A stretch of DNA of 64,000 nt, from positions 1 to 64,000 of the forward strand of contig DASXVU010000020.1 in assembly GCA_036504055.1 (NCBI GenBank). The letters run 5' to 3'. Each line of letters starts with the position of its first letter. The first letter of the stretch is position 1. This document shows positions 1 to 7,696 of this stretch, piece by piece. The DNA comes from Methanomassiliicoccales archaeon. Lineage in GTDB: Archaea; Thermoplasmatota; Thermoplasmata; Methanomassiliicoccales; UBA472. The position numbers were made by a program, and so were the translations under genes. Below the pieces are notes generated by a model. It saw nothing but the letters and a program-made list of their open reading frames with translations, was not told the DNA's origin and made no database searches.

Positions 1-629
1 CCGGCGCAGATGAATGGTATCTCTATGCCCTTCTCGATCAGTCTCTCAGCGACCTTCGGGAATGCGGACATGGTGGTGGTCATGAGTGCGGTTCCGGTTA
101 CTAGGTCCGGCTTGCTCTCCTCGACCTGCTTCACAACGTCACCCACTGGTACATCTCTGCCCATGTCGACGACACCGTATCCGTGGGATCTCAGCATGAC
201 GGCGGCGATGTTCTTGCCGATGTCGTGCGGGTCACCCTCGGCGACCATCATGACAACGTTGCCCTTCAGGGCTCTCTCGCCCTTCATTGCCTTTTCGGCG
301 GTCTTGATCCCCTTATCGAAGGTATCGGCAGCGACCATGACGTGCGGCAGGTAGTAGATACCCCTTCCGTACAGTTCGCTGACGACATCCATTCCCTTCA
401 GGAGTCCCTTCTCGACCAGCTCCTCGGGGCTGAACTTGCCCAAGGCTGCCTTTACATCCGCCTCGACGTCCTTGTACTTCATGTACACAACGTCCTCGGC
501 GACCTTTCTCAAAACAGTATCCTTGGGCAGGAGCCTCTCCGCGATGTCTTCTGGATTCTCTTTAGTTTCGACGAATATATCGTAGCGTCTAAAGATCATG
601 TCATAGTTAACATTGGATATGTCAATCAT
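1..629 (-). CDS. mtaC: Methanol corrinoid protein MtaC (3' end cut by window)
   Basis: Cobalamin-binding protein that carries the methyl group from methanol (released by MtaB) to the coenzyme M methyltransferase MtaA in the cytoplasm. Translation of the minus strand from the ATG at 627-629 gives an N-terminal helical cap, then the B12-binding motif EGDPHDIGKN (Asp-x-His-x-x-Gly, with the His that ligates cobalt), then GRDVP and the TGTALMTTTM stretch typical of MtaC rather than MtmC, MtbC or MttC. The frame is open to base 1, so about 210 residues are visible of a family length near 250. A GAGGT ribosome site lies about 7 nt upstream of the ATG. The start overlaps the stop of a mini-ORF by ATGA, which implies coupled translation. 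In Methanosarcina mtaB follows mtaC, so mtaB may lie beyond the left edge (inference). Confidence 0.87.
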   Translation of the reverse strand, partial: MIDISNVNYDMIFRRYDIFVETKENPEDIAERLLPKDTVLRKVAEDVVYMKYKDVEADVKAALGKFSPEELVEKGLLKGMDVVSELYGRGIYYLPHVMVAADTFDKGIKTAEKAMKGERALKGNVVMMVAEGDPHDIGKNIAAVMLRSHGYGVVDMGRDVPVGDVVKQVEESKPDLVTGTALMTTTMSAFPKVAERLIEKGIEIPFICA

Positions 630-742
630 TTTGATACCTCGAATAGCACCCACAATTGCGGATCTCGATCCTCCTCATCTATCGCATCTGTGACCTCTCC
701 AAGCATTTCAACGGAGACCATTTCCGACTCGGCTCTGTCCAT
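626..742 (-). CDS. 38-residue mini-ORF coupled to mtaC, unknown
   Basis: Short acidic ORF that starts 9 nt after the TAG of the SLATT gene. A GGTGA ribosome site precedes its ATG, and its TGA overlaps the mtaC start (ATGA). The product is hydrophilic with no cysteines or membrane segment, and I do not recognise a family. It is in the same frame as the SLATT gene, so reading through that TAG would append it to the SLATT protein. It could be a real leader peptide that couples mtaC translation, a remnant of a longer gene, or chance. Its size alone gives little coding evidence; position and ribosome site are the only support. Confidence 0.4.
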   Translation of the reverse strand: MDRAESEMVSVEMLGEVTDAIDEEDRDPQLWVLFEVSK

Positions 743-751
743 AGGACTCAC

Positions 752-1303
752 CTACTCTTGAGGTTCTGATTCCGTGCCCTTCAAGATTCTTTCACGCCTT
801 TTCGCTGTTAATGGAGAAACGATCTTCATTGCGACATCGACGAAGTGTTGCGACAAAGGAGGCATTTCTTCGTCGATCTGGTCCCATTCATTCCTTATGG
901 ACTTCAACTCTTTTTTCAATTCTTCGGATGATGCAACACAGACGATGATCTCATCGATGTGATGACGGAGCTTCCCATAGCGCAGACCGGCCGTTTGGTG
1001 TTTCCCCGCTATCTCAGGAAACTTCAAGAAGGTCTGCAAGGCCGCAAGGATTGCCGCAACGATGCTTATTATTCCAGTCACGATCAGAAGGGCATCATTC
1101 TTCGCTGAAGAAAGGCTGACGAAAGCGCTTGAACCGATTATGACCGTAAGAATTGTGACTATGAACCCCAGGACAAATCCCATGTGTTCATAGTATGCGG
1201 CCGCCCTCAAATGCCCTATCTGTTGGATCTTGACTCCCTTTAACCAACTGTGAACTAGTTGCATCTCGTCTGACTTTTCAAGATCGGACCCCATATCCTC
1301 CAT
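752..1303 (-). CDS. SLATT-domain two-TM membrane protein
   Basis: The 183-residue protein has a hydrophilic N-terminus, two transmembrane helices (about residues 42-62 and 70-90) and then a cytoplasmic helical tail. The layout and the pattern KHQTAGLRYGKLRHHIDEI after the second helix match the SLATT (SMODS- and SLOG-associating 2TM effector) superfamily. Family knowledge: SLATT proteins are predicted pore-forming effectors usually paired with a nucleotide-sensing gene such as a CD-NTase. No such partner is visible in this window, so this is an orphan copy and its role is open. The next genes downstream are the mini-ORF and mtaC on the same strand. It ends in TAG. Confidence 0.7.
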   Translation of the reverse strand: MEDMGSDLEKSDEMQLVHSWLKGVKIQQIGHLRAAAYYEHMGFVLGFIVTILTVIIGSSAFVSLSSAKNDALLIVTGIISIVAAILAALQTFLKFPEIAGKHQTAGLRYGKLRHHIDEIIVCVASSEELKKELKSIRNEWDQIDEEMPPLSQHFVDVAMKIVSPLTAKRRERILKGTESEPQE

Positions 1304-1777
1304 TCCCCCCTTTGAAAGAAGATTATGGATGAAATTAATTTAGCCAATATATAGCATTATTCATAATAAATAATCACAGCTATACTTACGATTGATATAT
1401 GTGGTGATATTATTCAATATTTGGAAATTGAATTACATTGTCCTGACCATTAATTGAATTTCCTGCAGGATCCCAAATTGACAGGAAGTGAAAGCAGGTG
1501 ATTTCTGTGAAAGGACAATCTCAAACCCACTAATCATTTTCTATCAGGAAAGGGGGCGAATTCTGACTCTCCAAGAATCTCGACGACCGATAAGAGAATT
1601 GCTCATAAAAGGACGAAAAGGGGGCGTCTCCGCCATCCATATGCCTCTTTTTCCAGTGTGGCCCGGCATCTAGAACAGTTACCGGGATGCTAGAGGAATT
1701 CGAACATAACGGATTGTTGTCGTTGGGACTCTCTTAGGATGAGCGTAAATGGACCGCAAGCATCAGCTGAAACAATC
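1304..1777. other. Intergenic region, promoter only
   Basis: 474 bp without a convincing gene. Bases about 1320-1430 are very AT-rich with several TATA-like stretches (for example around 1354 and 1395) and probably hold the promoter of the leftward SLATT-mtaC unit. Bases 1480-1740 are more GC-rich and contain only short open frames with no recognisable product. I see no tRNA, terminator with a T-run or repeat here. Confidence 0.5.
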
Positions 1778-2485
1778 TCAGGGGAATGCGGCCTTAAGCA
1801 GCTGAGGGACAAAGCGGTTCAGCCCATGACCGACCCATGGTCCGATGATGTTGCTCGTCTTCAATGCCACTGCCGCCAACAGTATCGCTTGGACGATCGT
1901 GGAGATGATGAAAGGATTACCATCAAGATACTGGCCATGCATCATCACAAAAGCGACTATTGAAGTGACGACCGCCACCTTCATCCCGGTCAGTCTCTTG
2001 AGGTAGAGAAGAAGGACGCCCCTGAAGAGGAATTCCTCACCGATAGCGGTCGAGAACATCATGATGACATATGCGGTATCCCAGTTGCCTCCAGTGACGA
2101 GAAAATAGGTGACTGCTATCATGACGAAGGCGCTGCCAAGTCCCAATATGAGGCTCATACCGATATTGCGGTTAGTTATCCCGACCTCTGCAAATACCCT
2201 TCTGACATTCCAGTGCTCCATTATCATCAGCAAGATGGCGGGGATGATCAGGAACAGAAATATCTGGGCGAAGATCAGCCCCGAGTAGGACCATTCCGAA
2301 AGAACGATAGAGATTGGATAGAGAACGACTATGAACAATCCCATGATGAACAGGGCCAACACTTTTCTCAGGTATTCCTTTCTCTTCAAGGCACAATAGA
2401 CTACCGGTATTAGGAGCCCCACAAGCATCAGGGCTATCGGAAAATAACCAAGGTTCATGATGGCACCAAATATGATGGAATGCAT
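1778..2485 (-). CDS. CPBP-family intramembrane metalloprotease
   Basis: Polytopic membrane protein of 235 residues with about seven to eight hydrophobic segments. It carries the CPBP (Rce1/Abi-like) motifs in order: GEEFLFRG (Glu-Glu plus Arg), then the HG of MMHGQYLDG and finally GHGLNR, which together provide the metal and water ligands in this family. Members cleave substrates within the membrane, for example prenylated proteins or immunity and bacteriocin peptides; the substrate here is unknown. The gene is single and flanked by long intergenic DNA. A second ATG nine codons downstream could be the true start. It ends in TGA. Confidence 0.85.
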   Translation of the reverse strand: MHSIIFGAIMNLGYFPIALMLVGLLIPVVYCALKRKEYLRKVLALFIMGLFIVVLYPISIVLSEWSYSGLIFAQIFLFLIIPAILLMIMEHWNVRRVFAEVGITNRNIGMSLILGLGSAFVMIAVTYFLVTGGNWDTAYVIMMFSTAIGEEFLFRGVLLLYLKRLTGMKVAVVTSIVAFVMMHGQYLDGNPFIISTIVQAILLAAVALKTSNIIGPWVGHGLNRFVPQLLKAAFP

Positions 2486-2679
2486 CGAGTCCGATCTGAA
2501 TAGTTAATGGTTGAAGGTTTTTCAGAAGGACAATCACTCATTTGTTTTGGTTTGAACTCAATTATTTCACAAGGGCAAGGATTTCAAATACCACAAGCTC
2601 CTGTGAACGCCGATTGAATGATCAGCGGCTCATCATCCTTCGGGTCAGAACATAGACAAAGACGAGGTCGTCGATTCTG

Positions 2680-3147
2680 ATGGAGCCAACAATAGACGAT
2701 CTGGACCCGGATAAACCCATACAAATCCTCATCGTGGAGGATAACCGGGCGGACTCCCTATTGTTGCGAAACCTGATCAAAGAGACCGGAATTCCATCCG
2801 ATCTGACCGTGGTCAACGACGGAGAAAAGGCCATACAGTTCATAAGGTCGCTAATGAACAACGGAAACCAATTCCCTGACCTGGTCTTACTGGACATTAA
2901 TCTTCCGAAAAAGAACGGACATGAGGTACTTTCCTTCATGAGAAAAAATGCCGGTCTTGACGATTTGTGCATTGTTATGTGCTCTGGGTCGATCTCGGAG
3001 GAAGACGAGGTGATGGCACGACTTAATGGGGCCAATGCCTATCTGGTCAAGCCAATAGGAGCTACGGAGATGGAAAGAATGATCGAAAGCATCAAGGCCA
3101 TCCTGATAGCGTTGAAGGAAGGAGAGACAGCTCCCTGGTTCAAATGA
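2680..3147 (+). CDS. Stand-alone response regulator (Rcp1/CheY-like)
   Basis: Single receiver domain of 155 residues. The acidic pair in ILIVEDNRAD, the phospho-acceptor Asp in LVLLDINLPKKNG, the Ser of MCSGS and the Lys of YLVKPIG are all present. There is no output domain, so it presumably acts by protein contact, as Rcp1-type regulators that pair with multi-PAS histidine kinases do. A close paralogue sits at 16751-17191 and shares the DINLPKKNGHEVL block. No kinase gene is adjacent. The sensor kinases at 14.1 and 20.7 kb are possible partners (inference). The first ~15 residues are acidic and less conserved, so a later start is possible. Confidence 0.88.
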   Translation: MEPTIDDLDPDKPIQILIVEDNRADSLLLRNLIKETGIPSDLTVVNDGEKAIQFIRSLMNNGNQFPDLVLLDINLPKKNGHEVLSFMRKNAGLDDLCIVMCSGSISEEDEVMARLNGANAYLVKPIGATEMERMIESIKAILIALKEGETAPWFK

Positions 3148-3441
3148 GAGAAGAGTTCGCGTTTCTGAAATACTTGCGAAAGTGTCTTATCGCTTATCCC
3201 CGAATCGCCCGCTACGCTGCCGCCGGTCTGTGTTTCCGGCTTTCCTCCTAAGAACGTCCGACTCATCCGGCGGCGCGTACCGCTGTTAATTCCTGAACAT
3301 TTAACTAGCCTGGAAGAACCCACTTTCTGTAAACGACATTAATTTCCAGAGAGCATTAAGAGTTTAATTGGCTAAGCGATTATTTTATTCGATAATCAAT
3401 CCCATCGGCTAGCATTAAGTAGTCGCAGCTCCCAGTTTTGT
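3148..3441. other. Intergenic region upstream of hydrolase
   Basis: No gene recognised. The right half is AT-rich, with a TATA-like run near 3379-3390 that may drive the hydrolase. The nonamer AGCATTAAG occurs twice about 60 bp apart (near 3352 and 3411), on either side of that run. No T-run terminator is seen. Confidence 0.4.
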
Positions 3442-4234
3442 TTGGTTGAAACGACTCTGGAAATGCAATACGATCAGATTGGAAGAGGGAGGCCGATCGT
3501 CCTAGTTCCAGGGGGGGTTGACGGGATGGAAGAGCTGGGAACCCCATGCCATACGGCTGTCATCAAACAGGAGGGTCATCAGGGTGCAATTGTTGTCGGT
3601 ACAATATGGACTGGAAGCCCGGGCATTGCCTCCCGGGTACTCGTTGAGTACCGAGAGCGAGTCGCTCAACAACACCCTCAATGGCCTCGATCTGAACGAA
3701 CCGTTCGATATTGTTGCCTGGTCGTTCGGGGCGGAGATCAGCCTGGACTATGCCCTGAACCATCCAGATATGGTACGCACATTGACGCTTATCGAACCTC
3801 CCGCTGTCTGGGTGTTCGGCGGGAAGGATCCCGAGGATGAGGCTTTCAGACGCATGCAAGAAATGGGGAGGACGATAAGGGGCTCGGTGACGGAGGAACA
3901 ATTGATGATATTCCTGCACGATGCTGGAATCGTGCCAGAAGATGTGGATCCCCGGACCCTTCCGCAATGGTCCGGGTGGAATATTCACAGACAGTCGCTC
4001 CTCAACACCATGGCGTCTATGGAACATAAGGATGATCCGGCCAGGTTGAGGAACTTCGAAAGACCGGTCCTTTTGGTCAAGGGCACGGGTTCGGCGTTGT
4101 GGCTGCACAAGGTCATCGATCTGTTGGCAGACAATCTTCCGAATTCTCGAGTGATCGAGCTTCCTGGTGGGCACGCCCCTCAACTGGTCTCAATGGACAG
4201 GTTCAAGGAGGAACTCAGCAGGTTCCAGGGATGA
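3442..4234 (+). pseudogene. Alpha/beta hydrolase, frameshifted at a G run
   Basis: Two overlapping frames together encode one alpha/beta-hydrolase fold protein of about 260 residues. The first frame gives the N-terminal strand ending at VLVPGG. The second continues from about 3518 with LTGWKSW, then the nucleophile elbow WSFGAE (Ser in G-x-S-x-G-like context), a cap region and the late catalytic His in PGGHAPQL. The break lies at seven consecutive G near 3509-3515, and removing one G restores a single frame. That pattern suggests either a sequencing or assembly slip in the homopolymer or a recent inactivating indel. The frame opens with TTG at 3442 or ATG at 3463. Substrate unknown. Confidence 0.75.
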
Positions 4235-4325
4235 TAACTTACATCTCGTCCAATGTCAGTCAGGGCTTAGGTGAATAAATTGGCCACAATTGCCCTTCAG
4301 TTCATATAGGCCAAGACCTAAATGT

Positions 4326-4356
4326 GGGCGAATGGTTTTCGGCTTTGAAATCGCCC
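4326..4356. terminator. Hairpin between convergent genes
   Basis: GGGCGA at 4326-4331 pairs with TCGCCC at 4351-4356 around a loop that can itself pair TTTC with GAAA. It lies between the hydrolase stop and the stop of the leftward reductase, where a two-way terminator would be expected. No long T-run, so the call is tentative. Confidence 0.3.
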
Positions 4357-4361
4357 TTGAG

Positions 4362-5291
4362 TCAGTTCGGCAACTTCTTGACGTATTTGATGACCGAATT
4401 CGCTGCCGTCGCCCCTTCACTGCAGCTGGTGACGATCTGCCGGTACTTGCCTGGATAAGCTACCGCATCGCCCGCGGCGAACACGCCCTTCCTTGAGGTC
4501 ATCATCTGCTGGCTGACCCGGATGCCTTCGCCCTCCAGGTCAAGGTTCCAACGCCTCAGGTTCTCCGGTTCCGGTGTCATACCGACCTTGATGACCACCA
4601 TGTCCACCGGGACCTCCTCCTCAGCATCCCCGACCTTCAGCACGACCTTCTCGACCTTGCCATCCCCTTCGATCCTCAGTACCTGGGCGTTCATGTAGGT
4701 CCTGATCTCAGACTCCTCCACCCTCTCGATGAAGCAGTGGTCCGCTCGGAATGTGCCCCGGCGGTGCACGATGCAGATGTCGGCGATCTCGCAGACCATC
4801 AGGGCCATCTCGAGCGCGGAGTTGCCTCCCCCGACGAACATGACCCTCTTACCGGCGAAACCCTCCTTGGGGGGCATCATGTAGTGAACGCCCCTGCCCT
4901 CAAACTCCTCCGCCCCTGGTATGTCAAGCTTCTTGGGTATGAAGAAGCCATTGCCAATGGCGACGATGACCGCGGTGGCAGTGTACGACCCTTTGCTGGT
5001 CACGACCCTGAAACCGTCCGGAACATCAATGATCTCCTGGACTATCTCGTTCTCATTGATGCTGCAACCTTTGTTCAGCGCGTGCTCCACAAAGCTCTTG
5101 GAGATATCCTTGCCAGTGACGACCTGGGTTGTGGGGAAATTATGGATCTCCTTTTCCGGATATAGCATTCCCGGCTGTCCGCCAGCCTCCGCCGCATCGA
5201 TGATGACGGTGCGCATCCTGCTCTGCACCGCACAGATGCCTGCCGTCAAACCGGCTGGCCCGCCCCCTATGATGACCAGGTCGTAGTCCAT
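4362..5291 (-). CDS. Thioredoxin-reductase-like flavoprotein without CxxC (ferredoxin-NADP reductase type)
   Basis: The 309-residue pyridine nucleotide-disulfide oxidoreductase fold has the FAD motif GGGPAGLTA at the N-terminus, the NAD(P) motif VGGGNSALE near residue 155 followed by HRR, and the C-terminal FAD motif FAAGDA. At the position where thioredoxin reductases carry the redox-active CxxC the sequence reads GVHYMMPPKEGFAGK, with no cysteine pair. This matches the YumC-like ferredoxin (or flavodoxin)-NADP+ reductase subgroup rather than true TrxB. The HRR motif after the second Rossmann glycines is compatible with NADPH. It is transcribed alone and diverges from the hydrogenase operon. 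A TATA-like stretch about 30 nt upstream suggests a short leader. Confidence 0.8.
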   Translation of the reverse strand: MDYDLVIIGGGPAGLTAGICAVQSRMRTVIIDAAEAGGQPGMLYPEKEIHNFPTTQVVTGKDISKSFVEHALNKGCSINENEIVQEIIDVPDGFRVVTSKGSYTATAVIVAIGNGFFIPKKLDIPGAEEFEGRGVHYMMPPKEGFAGKRVMFVGGGNSALEMALMVCEIADICIVHRRGTFRADHCFIERVEESEIRTYMNAQVLRIEGDGKVEKVVLKVGDAEEEVPVDMVVIKVGMTPEPENLRRWNLDLEGEGIRVSQQMMTSRKGVFAAGDAVAYPGKYRQIVTSCSEGATAANSVIKYVKKLPN

Positions 5292-5639
5292 CGATTAGCT
5301 AATGGGAATTGCATATTAAGATATTCTTCCTGGCTCATCCTGATTCGCTCTCGTTCATGTAACGCGTCAAAGCAGCGGACTACCCCCTCAATATTCTGGG
5401 CCTATCTGGATCATACATGGAACAAAACTTATCCATAAGCCCATGACGAAACGTCTGACACATCCATTAAATAACTACATCCATTATGCGCCAAACTACG
5501 TAGTAGCATGCTACGGGGTCTTCCTGAAGGTGACCGGTAGATGAACGACCGATATTTGATTAATAATTTGATGCATATGCTTCGGCCAGGATTGCTCGCA
5601 TCGGCCGCTGTCTGTCTGGAACCTTAGGAGAGATCAGGA
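5292..5639. promoter_or_regulatory. Divergent promoter region, reductase / hydrogenase operon
   Basis: 348 bp without a gene. Leftward, a TATA-like run near 5315-5322 fits the flavin reductase. Rightward, there are AT-rich candidates at about 5466-5475 and 5555-5570 for the hydrogenase operon, giving leaders of roughly 150 or 50 nt. An AGGAGA ribosome site sits just before the ATG at 5640. No obvious long palindrome. Confidence 0.45.
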
Positions 5640-6851
5640 ATGAACGATAATTGTCTTGCTGCCGTGAGGATAAACCAAGACCTCTGCAGCCGATGCAAGG
5701 TATGTTACTCCCTTTGTCCGTTCGATTCCATCGATCTTCAGCCGGAAGAAGGGAGATTGAGCATCGACATCCAAAAATGCCAGGTCTGCGGGATCTGCAC
5801 CAGTGCCTGTCCCGTCTCGGCAATAGAGATGTCATATTACGATTACGAAGGACTATTGGATTACGTCCGTTCGGCAAGCGGTGAGAAGCCGCCAGAGACC
5901 CTGGTGGTGATGTGCAGAGGGAACTCGCCCAGAAACGGGGAGGTGGAGGACATATTGTTCTCCCAGGGTCTGAGCGTTACAGGCTACGTCCCGATGCGCG
6001 TTCCCTGCGCCGGACGGATCCCGACCAATTTCATCTTCCACGCCCTGAAATCGGGGATCAGGAACATCGTATCGATCCAATGCCATGACGAGTTCTGCCG
6101 AATGAAGGAAGGTACCAAGATCGGGACCAGAAGGATGCTCCTGGGACAAGCCCTCGTACAGCAGCTTGGCTACTCCGAGAACGCCCTCAAGGTCGTGAAG
6201 TATTCTCGCAAGGCGATACGCAACAACACAGAGTGCGTCGGTTGCGGCAAATGTGTTTTCATATGTCCTTACGGCGCGATAAAGGGAGAGCCTTTCTCTA
6301 CCCCTGCGACGGACCCAGAGAAATGCATGGGCTGCGGTGCCTGCCAGATCGTCTGCCCGCACCACGCCATCCAAGTGAAGGGCTACGAGTTCGAGCACAT
6401 CATGGCCTCGTATGGAGGGGCAGTTGAGGCGATGAAGGGACGAGGAACCGGGGCATCGGTCCTAGTCATCAGCTGCCAGTGGTCTGAGTATGCCGGTCTG
6501 GACAATCCCGAAAAGATCCTTAAAGGGAAGAACGCCATGATCCTGGAGGTCCCTTGCTTCAAGGGAATGGACCCCGTTCATGTGGTCGGCGCCTTCGGGC
6601 GCGGTTTCGACGGGGTCATGGCGGTCATCTGTTCGGCTGACGACTGCAAGCTCCATCACGGAAGGGACACCTCGGAAAGGCAGCTCAATGTCCTCATGGC
6701 CTACCTGAAGAAGCTGGACCTGCTCGACCGGTTCGAGATACACGAGCTGTCTCCCAGGTGTGATGGCGAGTTCGTAAGCAAGTTCGAGGCCTTCTATGAG
6801 AAGATCTCGCTCATGGCGCCCAGAACGTGCGCTCTGAAGAAGGAGGACTAG
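5640..6851 (+). CDS. Ferredoxin / duplicated MvhD-like hydrogenase iron-sulfur subunit
   Basis: The 403-residue soluble protein is built as two repeats of [two 4Fe-4S sites plus one MvhD/FrhD-like domain]. The first ferredoxin pair uses Cys16, 19, 22, 26 and Cys47, 50, 53, 57. An MvhD-like domain follows from about residue 88 (MCRG, VPCAGRI, then C-x4-C). The second ferredoxin pair is near 195-240 (CVGCGKC, CMGCGAC). A second MvhD-like domain follows (SCQWSEY, VPCFKG, CSADDCKLHHG). MvhD passes electrons from a [NiFe] hydrogenase to a flavin bifurcation site in HdrA. The gene is first in the hydrogenase operon, so a wiring role between hydrogenase and the Nfn-like flavoproteins is inferred. 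It ends in TAG two bases before the next ATG. Confidence 0.85.
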   Translation: MNDNCLAAVRINQDLCSRCKVCYSLCPFDSIDLQPEEGRLSIDIQKCQVCGICTSACPVSAIEMSYYDYEGLLDYVRSASGEKPPETLVVMCRGNSPRNGEVEDILFSQGLSVTGYVPMRVPCAGRIPTNFIFHALKSGIRNIVSIQCHDEFCRMKEGTKIGTRRMLLGQALVQQLGYSENALKVVKYSRKAIRNNTECVGCGKCVFICPYGAIKGEPFSTPATDPEKCMGCGACQIVCPHHAIQVKGYEFEHIMASYGGAVEAMKGRGTGASVLVISCQWSEYAGLDNPEKILKGKNAMILEVPCFKGMDPVHVVGAFGRGFDGVMAVICSADDCKLHHGRDTSERQLNVLMAYLKKLDLLDRFEIHELSPRCDGEFVSKFEAFYEKISLMAPRTCALKKED

Positions 6852-6853
6852 CG

Positions 6854-7696
6854 ATGACCTTCAGAATACTGTCAAAGAGACAGCTCGCCTACAAGAAGAC
6901 GCTGTTCGAGGTGGAGGCCCCGGACGTGGCCGCCAAAGCCCTGCCAGGCCAATTCCTTATCGTTATCGCCAGAGAAGGTGGAGAGAGGGTGCCCCTGACC
7001 ATCTGCGAATACGACCGGCAGAAGGGGACGGTATCCTTCGCCTTCCATGAGGTGGGCAAGACCACCAAGGAGTTGGGCACGCTGAACGAAGGGGACCGGC
7101 TGTTCAACGTCACCGGGCCGCTGGGCAATCCATCCAACATCAGCAGGTTCGGCCGGGTCCTTTGTGTGGGCGGAAGCATCATGATCGCCCCGATACTGCT
7201 CCAGGCAAAGGCGTTGAAGGCGGAAGGGAACCACGTTACCACCGTCCTGGGGTGCCGGGGAGATGAATTCCTCTTCATGAAAGAGGAGGCATCGGCCGTC
7301 AGCGATGAGGTCCATGTCGCTTCCGACGACGGTACGGCAGGCACCAAGGGGCTCGACTTCCTCGAGGAGCTCGTTAGCAGCGAGAGGTTCGACCGCTGCG
7401 TGGTCATGGGTCCGGTCGACATGATGAAAAGGGTGAGCGAGATCACCAGACCATATGGCATCCCGACGTTCGTGACCCTTACCCCGATAATGATCGACGG
7501 CATGGGCATGTGCGGGGTTTGCCGGGTCACGGTCGGCGGTAAGATGATGTTCGGCTGTGTTGACGGCCCAGAGTTCGATGGGCACCAGACGAACTTTGAC
7601 GAACTGATCATGCGCCAGCGTACGATGCTTCCGGAAGAGAGACTGAGTTCCATCCTTTGGGAAACGAACGGAGGCTGCAAGTGTGAAAGGAAATGA
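6854..7696 (+). CDS. NfnA / sulfhydrogenase-gamma-like FAD-NAD(P) [2Fe-2S] subunit
   Basis: This 280-residue ferredoxin-NADP reductase family protein resembles the small subunit of NADH-dependent reduced ferredoxin:NADP oxidoreductase (NfnA) and the gamma subunit of sulfhydrogenase. An FAD-binding barrel comes first (RVPLTI motif), then a nucleotide-binding domain starting at VLCVGGSIMIAP, then a C-terminal [2Fe-2S] cluster with the cysteines in GMGMCGVCRV and MMFGCVDG. I chose the ATG at 6854 because it follows an AAGGAGG ribosome site and begins at the conserved FRIL strand; an upstream start would overlap the previous gene. The 3' end overlaps the NfnB-like gene by 14 nt. Expected role: exchange of electrons with NAD(H) or NADP(H). 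Confidence 0.85.
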   Translation: MTFRILSKRQLAYKKTLFEVEAPDVAAKALPGQFLIVIAREGGERVPLTICEYDRQKGTVSFAFHEVGKTTKELGTLNEGDRLFNVTGPLGNPSNISRFGRVLCVGGSIMIAPILLQAKALKAEGNHVTTVLGCRGDEFLFMKEEASAVSDEVHVASDDGTAGTKGLDFLEELVSSERFDRCVVMGPVDMMKRVSEITRPYGIPTFVTLTPIMIDGMGMCGVCRVTVGGKMMFGCVDGPEFDGHQTNFDELIMRQRTMLPEERLSSILWETNGGCKCERK

